Shown here in pieces: positions 1 to 6,400 of a DNA stretch of 8,133 bases; position 1 is the stretch's first letter; each line of letters opens with the position of its first letter. The notes under the pieces were generated by a model. That model saw only the letters and a list, made by a program, of their open reading frames with translations, ran no database searches and was not told the origin of the DNA. A program made the translations under genes and the position numbers. Source of the stretch: Fidelibacterota bacterium (GTDB taxonomy: Bacteria > Fidelibacterota > UBA2242); NCBI GenBank assembly GCA_003645845.1, contig QNCV01000101.1, positions 1-8,133 of the forward strand. The letters are read 5' to 3'.

Positions 1-119
1 ATTGCCGATTGGCAAACCGGACAGGTTCTCCAATGTCTGTAAAATCTCCGTTCTTCCTCCGGACATACCTGGCCGGCAATAATATTTTCAATCGTTTGTG
101 GCGTCAGATGCAAGGACAT
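1..119 (-). CDS. N-terminus of a zinc-binding anti-sigma-factor-like protein (zf-HC2/ZAS), cut by window edge
   Basis: Reading leftward from an ATG at 119, 39 codons stay open to the window edge. The peptide has the anti-sigma zinc-finger pattern: an 'AGQVCPEEE' segment (the place of the usual 'L.PEE' helix start) followed by HWRTCPVC, an exact HxxxCxxC at H29, C33 and C36. His4 lies 25 residues before H29, the spacing I recall for the four zinc ligands of ChrR (H6, H31, C35, C38). Proteins with this N-terminal domain usually hold an ECF sigma factor inactive in the cytoplasm or at the membrane, and the rest of the protein often carries a membrane or sensor part, which is not visible here. 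No Shine-Dalgarno site precedes the ATG. It diverges from the TPR gene at 250. The fold assignment is fairly secure; an anti-sigma function is inferred because no sigma gene is in view. Confidence 0.6.
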   Translation of the reverse strand, partial: MSLHLTPQTIENIIAGQVCPEEERRFYRHWRTCPVCQSA

Positions 120-124
120 AACGA

Positions 125-152
125 ATTGTATGATAATATTCGGAAAATACAA
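125..152 (-). promoter_or_regulatory. Possible promoter for the anti-sigma-like gene (leaderless start)
   Basis: On the minus strand, TACAAT (plus positions 125-130, five of six matches to TATAAT) is preceded after 16 bases by TTGTAT (147-152, three of six matches to TTGACA). The -10 box ends only five bases before the ATG at 119, so transcription would start at or next to the start codon. That agrees with the missing Shine-Dalgarno site. The -35 match is weak and AT-rich DNA makes chance matches common. Confidence 0.25.
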
Positions 153-180
153 CAGCAATGTGAAAAATAGAACTGTTTTA

Positions 181-209
181 TTGATAGTTTTCTTTGAAAG
201 TACTATTTT
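181..209 (+). promoter_or_regulatory. Candidate sigma70 promoter for the TPR-exchanger operon
   Basis: TTGATA (181-186, five of six consensus matches) and TATTTT (204-209, four of six) are separated by the optimal 17 bases. The predicted start of transcription near 216 would leave a leader of about 34 bases before the ATG at 250. A short imperfect palindrome, TTGCCAATTGCAA (208-220), overlaps the predicted start site and could be an operator. Confidence 0.4.
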
Positions 210-249
210 GCCAATTGCAATATGTTGTATGTTTCGATAGATTTAGACT

Positions 250-984
250 ATGATTCCTGAAGTGAAAGAGTATCAAGAGCTGCTGTTCGGTTACGATCGC
301 GAGATTCTGAAACTGGTCAACTCCGGTGATTTTGAAAAAGCCCGCTGGGTGGCCGAGGAATCCTATGAATATTCCAGGTGCAAATACGGTGACGATCATA
401 TCGAAACCGCCAAAACTCTGAATAACCTGGCCTGGATATATGACCTTCAGGGACATTATCAGGCTGCGGAAATCTTTTATAAACGCTCTATCGGATTAAA
501 AAAAAGCATTTGCGGCGGGAAAAGTGTGGATCTGATTCCGACAACGGAAAACCTGACCTCCCTTTATCTTAAAAATAAAAAATATCCGGAAGCCGAAAAT
601 CTTTTATGGGAAATGATTGACATTGTTCGCCGTTATCAGGAACCGTGGAACTTCCGGGAGGCGGTATATTTGACCCAGATGGCAAATATCAAATTGGCCC
701 AAAATCAGATGACGGCTGCTGAGGGTTTGTATTTCCAGATTATTTCATTCATTGAAAGCACCATGCCGGCGGATCATCCCAACCTTGGTCGGGCATTTGC
801 CAACATTGCGGATTTTTTTGTAAGGTTGCAAAACTATCGCCGGGCAGAATTTTACTATAAGAGAGCTGCAGCAATATTAAAGAGAAAACTTCCCAAAAAA
901 CATCCCGATTTACAGAGTGTGACCGGGAAACTTGCGGATATACAACAATTTCTAACGGTACCGATGCACCCAAACACCGAGTGA
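250..984 (+). CDS. Tetratricopeptide repeat (TPR) protein, kinesin-light-chain-like repeats
   Basis: The 244-residue protein is almost entirely helical TPR repeats of the long (about 42-residue) TPR_10/TPR_12 type. Units lie at roughly residues 16-46, 54-87, 96-130, 139-172 and 181-214. The clearest are 'TLNNLAWIYDLQGHYQAAE' around residues 56-74 and 'FANIADFFVRLQNYRRAE' near 185-205, each with the small residue, aromatic and final Ala pattern of the TPR signature. There is no signal peptide or membrane segment, so it is probably a cytoplasmic scaffold that binds a partner protein; the partner is not identifiable. The ATG at 250 is the first possible start after an in-frame TAG at 244, although no clear Shine-Dalgarno site precedes it. 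It diverges from an anti-sigma-like gene and lies 22 bases ahead of the exchanger gene, so it may share control with either. The fold is secure; the function is unknown. Confidence 0.8.
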   Translation: MIPEVKEYQELLFGYDREILKLVNSGDFEKARWVAEESYEYSRCKYGDDHIETAKTLNNLAWIYDLQGHYQAAEIFYKRSIGLKKSICGGKSVDLIPTTENLTSLYLKNKKYPEAENLLWEMIDIVRRYQEPWNFREAVYLTQMANIKLAQNQMTAAEGLYFQIISFIESTMPADHPNLGRAFANIADFFVRLQNYRRAEFYYKRAAAILKRKLPKKHPDLQSVTGKLADIQQFLTVPMHPNTE

Positions 985-1006
985 GCACCCGGAAGATTTT
1001 GACTTT

Positions 1007-1942
1007 ATGTTTGTAATCTACTTTATAACCGGTTTTATTCTGCTGTACTATGGAGCCAATTTTCTGGTTCGGGGCAGTTCTTCAATTGCGGTTTCCTTTG
1101 GGGTGAAAAAGATTGTGGTTGGCCTGACCCTGGTGGCGTTAGGAACTTCCCTGCCGGAGTTCGTTGTGAGTTTTTTTGCCGCCCTTAAGCAGGTGGACGG
1201 AGTCAGTATCGGCAATATCGTGGGCAGTAACCTGGCCAACATTCTGTTGGTTCTGGGGCTCGCATCGGTTATCCGGCCGATTACCGTAAAAAGAAGAGTA
1301 TTTCTGCTGGAATTGCCGGTGCTGCTTCTGATCACTGTGCTTTTCGTTTTTTTCTGTCACGATGGAATACTGACCGGAACCGACGGTTTGATCATGCTGA
1401 TTGTGTTTGTTGCCTATATGAGTTTTATAATTGCAAACCGTAAAGTCCGGGAGAATGCGGACATCGAATTTGCACCCATGGAAACCGGAAACATAATTAA
1501 AAACAGTTTCTTTGCGGTTATTGGAATTATCGGGCTGGTGGTTGGCGGCCAGCTGACGGTCAGAGGGGCGGTTGGTCTGGCAAGGGCTGTAGGCATTTCT
1601 GATGTAATCATCGGGCTGACGGTGGTAGCATTGGGAACCTCATTACCCGAGCTGTTTACCAGCGTTGTCGCCGCAATTAAAAAAGAGGATGAAATTTCCA
1701 TCGGAAATATTATCGGCAGCAACCTGTTCAATACTGCATTTGTTCTTGGTATTGTTCCCATGATTCACACTCTTTCCGTTGACAAAAGCGTTATTCGCGT
1801 TGATAATCCTCTGATGTTATCAATAACTGTTATTTTTTCATTGTTTTTATTTATTGGTCGCGGTCTTTCGAGGTTCGAAGGGCTGATACTGCTGCTGATA
1901 TATGGTTTATTCATCTCGAATATTGTTTTCAATTTTATCTAA
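1007..1942 (+). CDS. Sodium/calcium exchanger family protein (CaxA/YrbG type)
   Basis: This 311-residue inner-membrane protein has two homologous halves joined by a polar loop near residues 144-162, the full-length form of the bacterial CaCA superfamily. Each half carries an alpha-repeat: ALGTSLPE with E51 followed by GNIVGSNLAN (N78), and ALGTSLPE with E215 followed by GNIIGSNLFN (N242). The two acidic residues and the GTS/GSN backbone turns form the ion-binding centre in the family, which exchanges cytoplasmic Ca2+ for Na+ or H+. By spacing, N242 sits where NCX_Mj has D240, so the second half has the asparagine usually linked with potassium-independent exchange (inference from family knowledge). 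Around ten hydrophobic segments are visible. The ATG is preceded by GGAAG at 991-995, 11 bases away. It probably shares a transcript with the TPR gene. Family is confident; ion specificity is not readable from sequence. Confidence 0.92.
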   Translation: MFVIYFITGFILLYYGANFLVRGSSSIAVSFGVKKIVVGLTLVALGTSLPEFVVSFFAALKQVDGVSIGNIVGSNLANILLVLGLASVIRPITVKRRVFLLELPVLLLITVLFVFFCHDGILTGTDGLIMLIVFVAYMSFIIANRKVRENADIEFAPMETGNIIKNSFFAVIGIIGLVVGGQLTVRGAVGLARAVGISDVIIGLTVVALGTSLPELFTSVVAAIKKEDEISIGNIIGSNLFNTAFVLGIVPMIHTLSVDKSVIRVDNPLMLSITVIFSLFLFIGRGLSRFEGLILLLIYGLFISNIVFNFI

Positions 1943-1968
1943 CAATGCTGTCCGAACGGAGAGGTATC

Positions 1969-2008
1969 AATATCTGGTAAGCCGCTTATGTGTGAAGCGG
2001 CGGATATT
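1969..2008 (+). promoter_or_regulatory. Two-part hairpin between exchanger and lysine-dehydrogenase-like genes
   Basis: An inner stem of seven pairs, GCCGCTT (1981-1987) with AAGCGGC (1995-2001), closes a seven-base loop. An outer stem of six pairs, AATATC (1969-1974) with GATATT (2003-2008), encloses it with a lopsided internal loop of six bases on one side and one on the other. No U-run follows, so it is not a standard intrinsic terminator. It lies just ahead of the ribosome binding site of the next gene and could be a leader structure, a processing site or a Rho-assisted end. Confidence 0.4.
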
Positions 2009-2031
2009 CTTCAGAGAAAGGGGATCATAGT

Positions 2032-3156
2032 ATGGAAAAGGTCGTTGTTCTGGGTTCCGGTATGGTGGGACGGGCGATTGCCCGTGATATGATGAAACGA
2101 TGTCATGTGACGGTGGCGGACATTAATCAAAATAATCTGGACAGGCTTGGAAATGATGCCCGAATTAAAAAATTTTGCCGAGATGTTTCGGAACTCAGCG
2201 TCATAGATACGATGGTTGCGGATGCAGATCTGGTTATTTCCGCAGTCCCGGGCGCCCTTGGGTTTCAGACATTGAAACGGGTTATAGAGAACGGTAAAAA
2301 CGTGGTTGATATTGCCTTTTTCCCGGAAGATGCTTTTGAACTTGACGCCCTGGCAAAAGCGCAAAAGGTAACGGCGATTGTCGATTGTGGCGTTGCGCCG
2401 GGAATGAGCAATTTGCTGTTGGGATATCACAGCCGCCGGATGACGGTTGAACGGTTTGTCTGTCTTGTGGGGGGACTGCCTGTTGAACGTCGCTGGCCCT
2501 TTGAATACAAAGCGCCCTTTTCACCGGCGGATGTTATCGAGGAGTATCTTCGTCCCGCCCGATTTGTCGAAAACGGAAAACTGATTACAAAGGAAGCCCT
2601 TTCCGATCCCGAACTGATTCACTTTGAGGAAATCGGAACCCTGGAGGCATTCGACACAGACGGTCTGCGTAGCCTTATCAAAACCATTGATGTCCCCAAT
2701 ATGATAGAAAAAACGCTGCGCTACCCCGGCTATGTTGAAAAGATCAAAATCCTGAAAGAGTGCGGATTTTTCAAATCCGAACCTATTGAGATCGGTGGCC
2801 AAAAAGTTATTCCTCTGGAAATGAGTTCAAAACTACTGTTTGATCAATGGAATCTGGATGACGGGGAGCCGGAATTTACGATCATGCGGATTACAATCAG
2901 GGGAGCCGAAAACGGCAAACCGAAGACCATTGTATATGATTTGCTGGATCGCTACGATCCCCAAACAAAGACATCCTCAATGGCCAGAACAACCGGTTAT
3001 ACCTGCACGGCGGCCGCCAATCTTTTTCTTGACGGCGCTTTTCAACGTAAGGGCATCTGTCCGCCGGAATTTATCGGCGAGAATCCCGAACATGTTGAAT
3101 ATATTCTAAACTATCTGAGAGCACGGAATGTTATTTATCACAAAAAAGAATATTGA
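2032..3156 (+). CDS. Saccharopine dehydrogenase family oxidoreductase, resembling L-lysine 6-dehydrogenase
   Basis: The 374-residue protein opens with a Rossmann dinucleotide-binding fold: VVVLGSGMVG (residues 4-13, GxGxxG) after a first beta strand, then an acidic residue (D30) at the end of strand two, which favours NAD(H). DCGVAPGMSN (118-127), the GG(L/I)PV element (147-151) and the MART..YT stretch (317-323) fit the saccharopine dehydrogenase catalytic/dimer domain, and the layout recalls Geobacillus L-lysine 6-dehydrogenase, which oxidatively deaminates the epsilon-amino group of lysine to give piperideine-6-carboxylate. True saccharopine dehydrogenase or another amino acid or polyamine dehydrogenase of the same fold remains possible. 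AAAGGGG at 2016-2022 is a good ribosome binding site nine bases before the ATG. It is cytoplasmic and probably co-transcribed with the HD hydrolase nine bases downstream. Family is sure; the substrate is inferred. Confidence 0.85.
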   Translation: MEKVVVLGSGMVGRAIARDMMKRCHVTVADINQNNLDRLGNDARIKKFCRDVSELSVIDTMVADADLVISAVPGALGFQTLKRVIENGKNVVDIAFFPEDAFELDALAKAQKVTAIVDCGVAPGMSNLLLGYHSRRMTVERFVCLVGGLPVERRWPFEYKAPFSPADVIEEYLRPARFVENGKLITKEALSDPELIHFEEIGTLEAFDTDGLRSLIKTIDVPNMIEKTLRYPGYVEKIKILKECGFFKSEPIEIGGQKVIPLEMSSKLLFDQWNLDDGEPEFTIMRITIRGAENGKPKTIVYDLLDRYDPQTKTSSMARTTGYTCTAAANLFLDGAFQRKGICPPEFIGENPEHVEYILNYLRARNVIYHKKEY

Positions 3157-3165
3157 GGAGTCGAT

Positions 3166-3738
3166 ATGAATCGAGAAAATGCCTGGAAATTACTGAATCG
3201 GTATACAAAGTCCGAAAGTCTTATCCGGCACGCTTTGGCCGTCGAAGCCGCCATGCGCTATTATGCTAATATATACAACGAAGACGAAGAATTCTGGGGA
3301 ATTACCGGGCTGATACATGATTTTGATTATGAAACTTTTCCCGATGAGAAAAACCATCCCTTCCGAGGCAACGAAATCCTTGAAAAAGAGGGCTATCCCG
3401 AAGAGATGCGTACCGCGATTATGGGACACGCCAGCTACACGGGTGTTCCCAGAGAGAGTTTGCTGGCGAAAACCCTTTTTGCGGTAGACGAGCTGGCGGG
3501 TTTTATTATGGCGGTTGCCCTGGTCCGGCCGTCAAAAAGCATTCATGATGTGAAACCGAAATCGGTAAAGAAAAAATTAAAAACCAGGGCTTTTGCGGCG
3601 AAAGTAAACCGCGAAGAAATAGCCCGGGGCATCCAGGAGTTAGGCGTAGATGAAACCGAGCATATTCAGCGGGTTATCGATGCCCTGAAACCGATTGCCA
3701 AAGAATTGGGGCTGGACGGTACGCCGGCAGAATCGTGA
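3166..3738 (+). CDS. HD-superfamily predicted hydrolase (COG2316-like)
   Basis: This 190-residue soluble protein has a single HD metal-binding domain: H22 in RHALAVEAAM, the paired H51-D52 in LIHDFDYE, H88 in IMGHAS and D108 in AVDELAG. These are the canonical five metal ligands, so the site looks intact. HD proteins of this size hydrolyse phosphate esters, commonly nucleotides, but this small subgroup has no assigned substrate. The C-terminal third (about 125-185) is lysine-rich and helical and would be the subgroup-specific part. The start is well placed: GAGGAG overlaps the stop of the preceding gene (3155-3160), five bases before the ATG, so translation is probably coupled to the lysine-dehydrogenase-like gene. 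The pairing suggests a shared metabolic role, but which one is unknown. Fold and metal site are confident; reaction is open. Confidence 0.85.
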   Translation: MNRENAWKLLNRYTKSESLIRHALAVEAAMRYYANIYNEDEEFWGITGLIHDFDYETFPDEKNHPFRGNEILEKEGYPEEMRTAIMGHASYTGVPRESLLAKTLFAVDELAGFIMAVALVRPSKSIHDVKPKSVKKKLKTRAFAAKVNREEIARGIQELGVDETEHIQRVIDALKPIAKELGLDGTPAES

Positions 3739-3748
3739 ATTGTGGGAT

Positions 3749-3777
3749 TTGAAAAACCCGATAAATAGTGTTAATAT
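3749..3777 (+). promoter_or_regulatory. Candidate sigma70 promoter for the radical SAM-RNase G operon
   Basis: TTGAAA (3749-3754, five of six matches) and TAATAT (3772-3777, four of six) are separated by exactly 17 bases. The predicted transcript start near 3784 gives a leader of about 75 bases. The -10 box is embedded in a perfect ten-base palindrome, TTAATATTAA (3771-3780). It lies in the largest gap on this side of the window, as expected for an operon promoter. Confidence 0.45.
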
Positions 3778-3790
3778 TAAGGTGAGTAAT

Positions 3791-3826
3791 ACCTCGTTTG
3801 AGTGATAGTGAGAAAATCAAACGGGT
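3791..3826 (+). promoter_or_regulatory. Leader hairpin upstream of the radical SAM-RNase G operon
   Basis: CGTTTGA (3795-3801) pairs with TCAAACG (3817-3823). After a bulged T at 3794 the stem extends by ACC (3791-3793) with GGT (3824-3826). The loop is about 15 bases. No U-run follows directly, so it is more likely a structured 5' leader than a terminator of the HD gene. A stem-loop in the leader of an RNase E/G operon recalls the self-cleaved rne leader of E. coli, but that parallel is only a hypothesis. Confidence 0.4.
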
Positions 3827-3846
3827 TGAATAAATTTCTTCTCTAG

Positions 3847-3853
3847 TAAGGAG
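3847..3853 (+). promoter_or_regulatory. Ribosome binding site that fixes a CTG start
   Basis: TAAGGAG at 3847-3853 is a near-perfect Shine-Dalgarno sequence, and five bases later comes CTG at 3859. No ATG, GTG or TTG lies in frame between the in-frame stops at 3844-3849 and the TTG at 4015, while the intervening codons already encode sequence typical of the protein family. The site therefore decides the start of the radical SAM gene. Confidence 0.65.
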
Positions 3854-3858
3854 AGAAA

Positions 3859-6399
3859 CTGGTATCCAAGGAGCAGGCGCAGAACTGCTATCCATTTGTA
3901 GAACGGGAAATACTTCCGCTGGTTGAGAAGCCCGGCCGTTATACCGGGAGCGAGCTGAATGTATCCGGAAAAAACTTTGGCGACGCCGCTGCAACCATCG
4001 CCCTGATATATCCGGATTTGTATGATGTGGGAATGTCGTACTACGGATACCAGATACTCTATCATATTCTGAATAGCGAGGAAGACATTCGGGCGGATCG
4101 CGCCTATGCCCCCTGGCCGGATTTCGAGGCGCTTATTCGGAAACATAAGATTCCTCTGTACGGCCTGGAAACCAAAGTGCCCCTTAAAGAATTTGATGTG
4201 ATGGGATTTACTCTGCCCTATGAACTGACGTTTACGAATGTTCTGAATATTCTGGATATGGCCGGAATTCCGGTATTATCCGATCAGCGTAATCACGAAC
4301 CTTTGATTATTGCCGGCGGCAGCAGTGTCTTTAATCCCGAGCCACTGGCGGATTTTATTGACCTTTTTGTTGTCGGAGACAGTGAAGAGTTTATTGTCCC
4401 GCTGGTACGTTTTCTGGCGGAACGCAGACGCAGGGGACATTCCCGGGAAAAGATTTTGAGAGCGGCTGCAATGAAATTTCCCGGGGTCTATGCCCCGATG
4501 TTTTATCAGGATTTGTCCATGTCTGACAACGGATTATATGTCGATCCGCCGGGCGAGGGCTTACCGCGGAAAATCTTTGCTCGGAAAATTCAGGCGCTTA
4601 AGAAAAATTACTATCCGTCCAGGCCGCTGATGCCGGTAATCGAGATTGCCCAGGATAGAATGGTTGCAGAGATTATGCGGGGTTGCACACAGGGGTGTCG
4701 GTTTTGTCAGGCGGGGATGATCTATCGTCCTGTTCGGGAAAGAGATCCGAAGGAAATTTCCGAGCAGATTATCGACTCACTGACGGCAAGCGGTTACAAT
4801 GATGTATCGCTCCTTTCGCTGTCCACATCGGATTATAACGGAATCGGCGAGCTGATTCGGGGTATATCGGGTTTTATCGATGAGCACAAGGTTGGTTTGT
4901 CTTTGCCGTCCTTGCGATTGGACACTTTTTCGGAAGACCTGGCAATAATGGCCCAAAAAATCCGGAAGTCGGGTCTGACGTTTGCACCCGAGGCCGGCTC
5001 TGAGCGGCTCAGGAAGGTGATCAATAAGAACATTTCCGAAGATGACCTGATGAGCTCTGTCGATATTGCCCTGAAATACGGCTGGCGCACACTGAAACTC
5101 TATTTTATGCTCGGTCTGCCCACCGAAACAGACGATGATATTGCCGAGATCGTTCGCCTGACAAGAGCGGTCTATGATCGGGCCTGCAAAAAAGTGTCTG
5201 TCAATGTTACTCTGTCAACCTTTATACCCAAACCCTTCACACCGTTTCAATGGGAGGCTCAGAATACACCGGAAGAAATTCAGCACAAGCTGGATATGAT
5301 AAAAAAGGGAGTGGCTCCATTCAAACGAATAAAGATTATGGCGCGGGACACGTTTTTCTCGCAACTGGAGGGAGCAATATCGAGAGGCGATCGTCGCATG
5401 GGGCGGGTTATTCTGGCTGCATGGGAAAAGGGCGCCCGTTTCGATTCTTGGCGGGAACTGTTTAAACCGGACAAATGGCAGGAGGCATTTGAGGAGAAGG
5501 GGGTGGAACAACGATTTTACACGAGTGCCAGGAATGTCGATGAACCGTTGCCCTGGGATCATATTGATGCGTGTATCAGCCGTAAATTCCTGATTAGAGA
5601 GCGGGAAAAGGCCTACATGGCGGAAACATCTCCCGATTGTCGGAGCGGTTGTATCGGTTGTGGTGTTTGTGTTGATAAGTTGTCAATGCGGTTAATTGAG
5701 ACCGAGGGAAATATTAAAGAGGAACCCGACCAGATTAATTCCCATCCCGGCTCTGAGGATGAGATAATATACCGTTTAAGGTATCAAAAAACCGGACCTG
5801 CCCGTTTTATTTCACATCTGGACACGCTGCGAATATTTCAACAGGCGTTACAACGGACCGGCTTGCATCTGTCATTTACCCGGGGATTCAATCAACGTCC
5901 CAAAATAGCGGCCGGCTATCCGCTGCCCCTGGGTTACTCTTCACAAGATGAATATATCGATATTGTAATTTACGATAGTGTGGAAAGCCGGAAGAATATT
6001 GCAAATCTGGAATTACCGGACGGAATAACGATTACATCGGCTGATCCTGTGCACTCAAAAGGCAAATCTCTCTTTGCGACAACCAAAGGATTTGAATACG
6101 AAGTCCGTTTTGCAGAGAAGCTGCCCGAAGATCTACAGAGACGCTCCGACGATTTGATGAAGAGACCTGAAATAATGGTTATAAGAACCAGAAAACAAAA
6201 GACGAGACAGGTCAACATACGACCGTTTATCCGGGAATTGGTCTGTCGGGAAAATCAAAGAATAGTTATCTCTCTGTATGTAAAAGACGGCCAGACCGCC
6301 AGACCGGAAGAGATACTGAAAGAGATGGGAATTAATCAAAAACCGGAGATGATTTGCCGTTTAAAAACATATTTTAATGAAACAATGGAAAAGAATTGA
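3859..6399 (+). CDS. Radical SAM protein (TIGR03960 type) fused to a C-terminal DUF2344 (TIGR03936) domain
   Basis: Starting at CTG 3859 the protein has 846 residues. The N-terminal part (about 1-240) includes 'ILPLVEKPGRY' and 'YPDLYDVGMSYYG', hallmarks of the TIGR03960 group. It resembles a B12-binding fold but shows no DxHxxG cobalamin motif. The radical SAM core follows, with C276, C280 and C283 (CTQGCRFC) for the 4Fe-4S cluster, then 'APEAGSERLR' and 'FMLGLPTETDDD'. Between core and tail sits a further cysteine group, C594, C598, C601 and C604 (CRSGCIGCGVC), perhaps a second metal site. DUF2344 covers about 636-846, starting 'YRLRYQKTGPARFISHLD'. Starting at the first ATG (4018) would delete 53 conserved-looking residues. 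The target is unknown; adjacency to RNase G, recurrent in bacteria, suggests RNA or ribosome modification (inference). The stop lies one base before the RNase start, implying translational coupling. Confidence 0.9.
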   Translation: MVSKEQAQNCYPFVEREILPLVEKPGRYTGSELNVSGKNFGDAAATIALIYPDLYDVGMSYYGYQILYHILNSEEDIRADRAYAPWPDFEALIRKHKIPLYGLETKVPLKEFDVMGFTLPYELTFTNVLNILDMAGIPVLSDQRNHEPLIIAGGSSVFNPEPLADFIDLFVVGDSEEFIVPLVRFLAERRRRGHSREKILRAAAMKFPGVYAPMFYQDLSMSDNGLYVDPPGEGLPRKIFARKIQALKKNYYPSRPLMPVIEIAQDRMVAEIMRGCTQGCRFCQAGMIYRPVRERDPKEISEQIIDSLTASGYNDVSLLSLSTSDYNGIGELIRGISGFIDEHKVGLSLPSLRLDTFSEDLAIMAQKIRKSGLTFAPEAGSERLRKVINKNISEDDLMSSVDIALKYGWRTLKLYFMLGLPTETDDDIAEIVRLTRAVYDRACKKVSVNVTLSTFIPKPFTPFQWEAQNTPEEIQHKLDMIKKGVAPFKRIKIMARDTFFSQLEGAISRGDRRMGRVILAAWEKGARFDSWRELFKPDKWQEAFEEKGVEQRFYTSARNVDEPLPWDHIDACISRKFLIREREKAYMAETSPDCRSGCIGCGVCVDKLSMRLIETEGNIKEEPDQINSHPGSEDEIIYRLRYQKTGPARFISHLDTLRIFQQALQRTGLHLSFTRGFNQRPKIAAGYPLPLGYSSQDEYIDIVIYDSVESRKNIANLELPDGITITSADPVHSKGKSLFATTKGFEYEVRFAEKLPEDLQRRSDDLMKRPEIMVIRTRKQKTRQVNIRPFIRELVCRENQRIVISLYVKDGQTARPEEILKEMGINQKPEMICRLKTYFNETMEKN

Positions 6400-6400
6400 G

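Noticed and set aside
3..170. Plus-strand frame open from the left edge to a TAG at 168
   Set aside because: The peptide has no recognisable family feature, whereas the opposite strand of the same stretch encodes a clear anti-sigma zinc motif.
1414..1761. 115-codon antisense frame inside the exchanger
   Set aside because: It is the reverse of a membrane-protein coding region and mirrors the alpha-repeat; no independent start signal.
2011..2430. 139-codon antisense frame over the lysine-dehydrogenase-like gene
   Set aside because: It overlaps a gene with a clear Rossmann motif and good ribosome site, and its own translation has no family features.
3744..3759. GGG-A-TTT/AAA-CCC hairpin as terminator of the HD gene
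   Set aside because: Only six interrupted pairs with a three-base loop and no following U-run; it also overlaps the better-supported -35 box.
4018..4020. ATG 4018 as the start of the radical SAM protein
   Set aside because: It falls in the middle of a conserved stretch (just after 'YPDL'), has no ribosome site, and would leave 159 bases of in-frame, family-like coding sequence unexplained.
4018..4560. Cobalamin-binding function for the N-terminal part of the radical SAM protein
   Set aside because: The region resembles a B12-binding fold by family, but no DxHxxG motif is present, so cobalamin use is not supported by the sequence.
6377..6379. ATG 6377 as the start of the RNase gene
   Set aside because: It would overlap the upstream gene by 23 bases and add eight residues that do not align with RNase G; ATG 6401 directly after the stop fits better.
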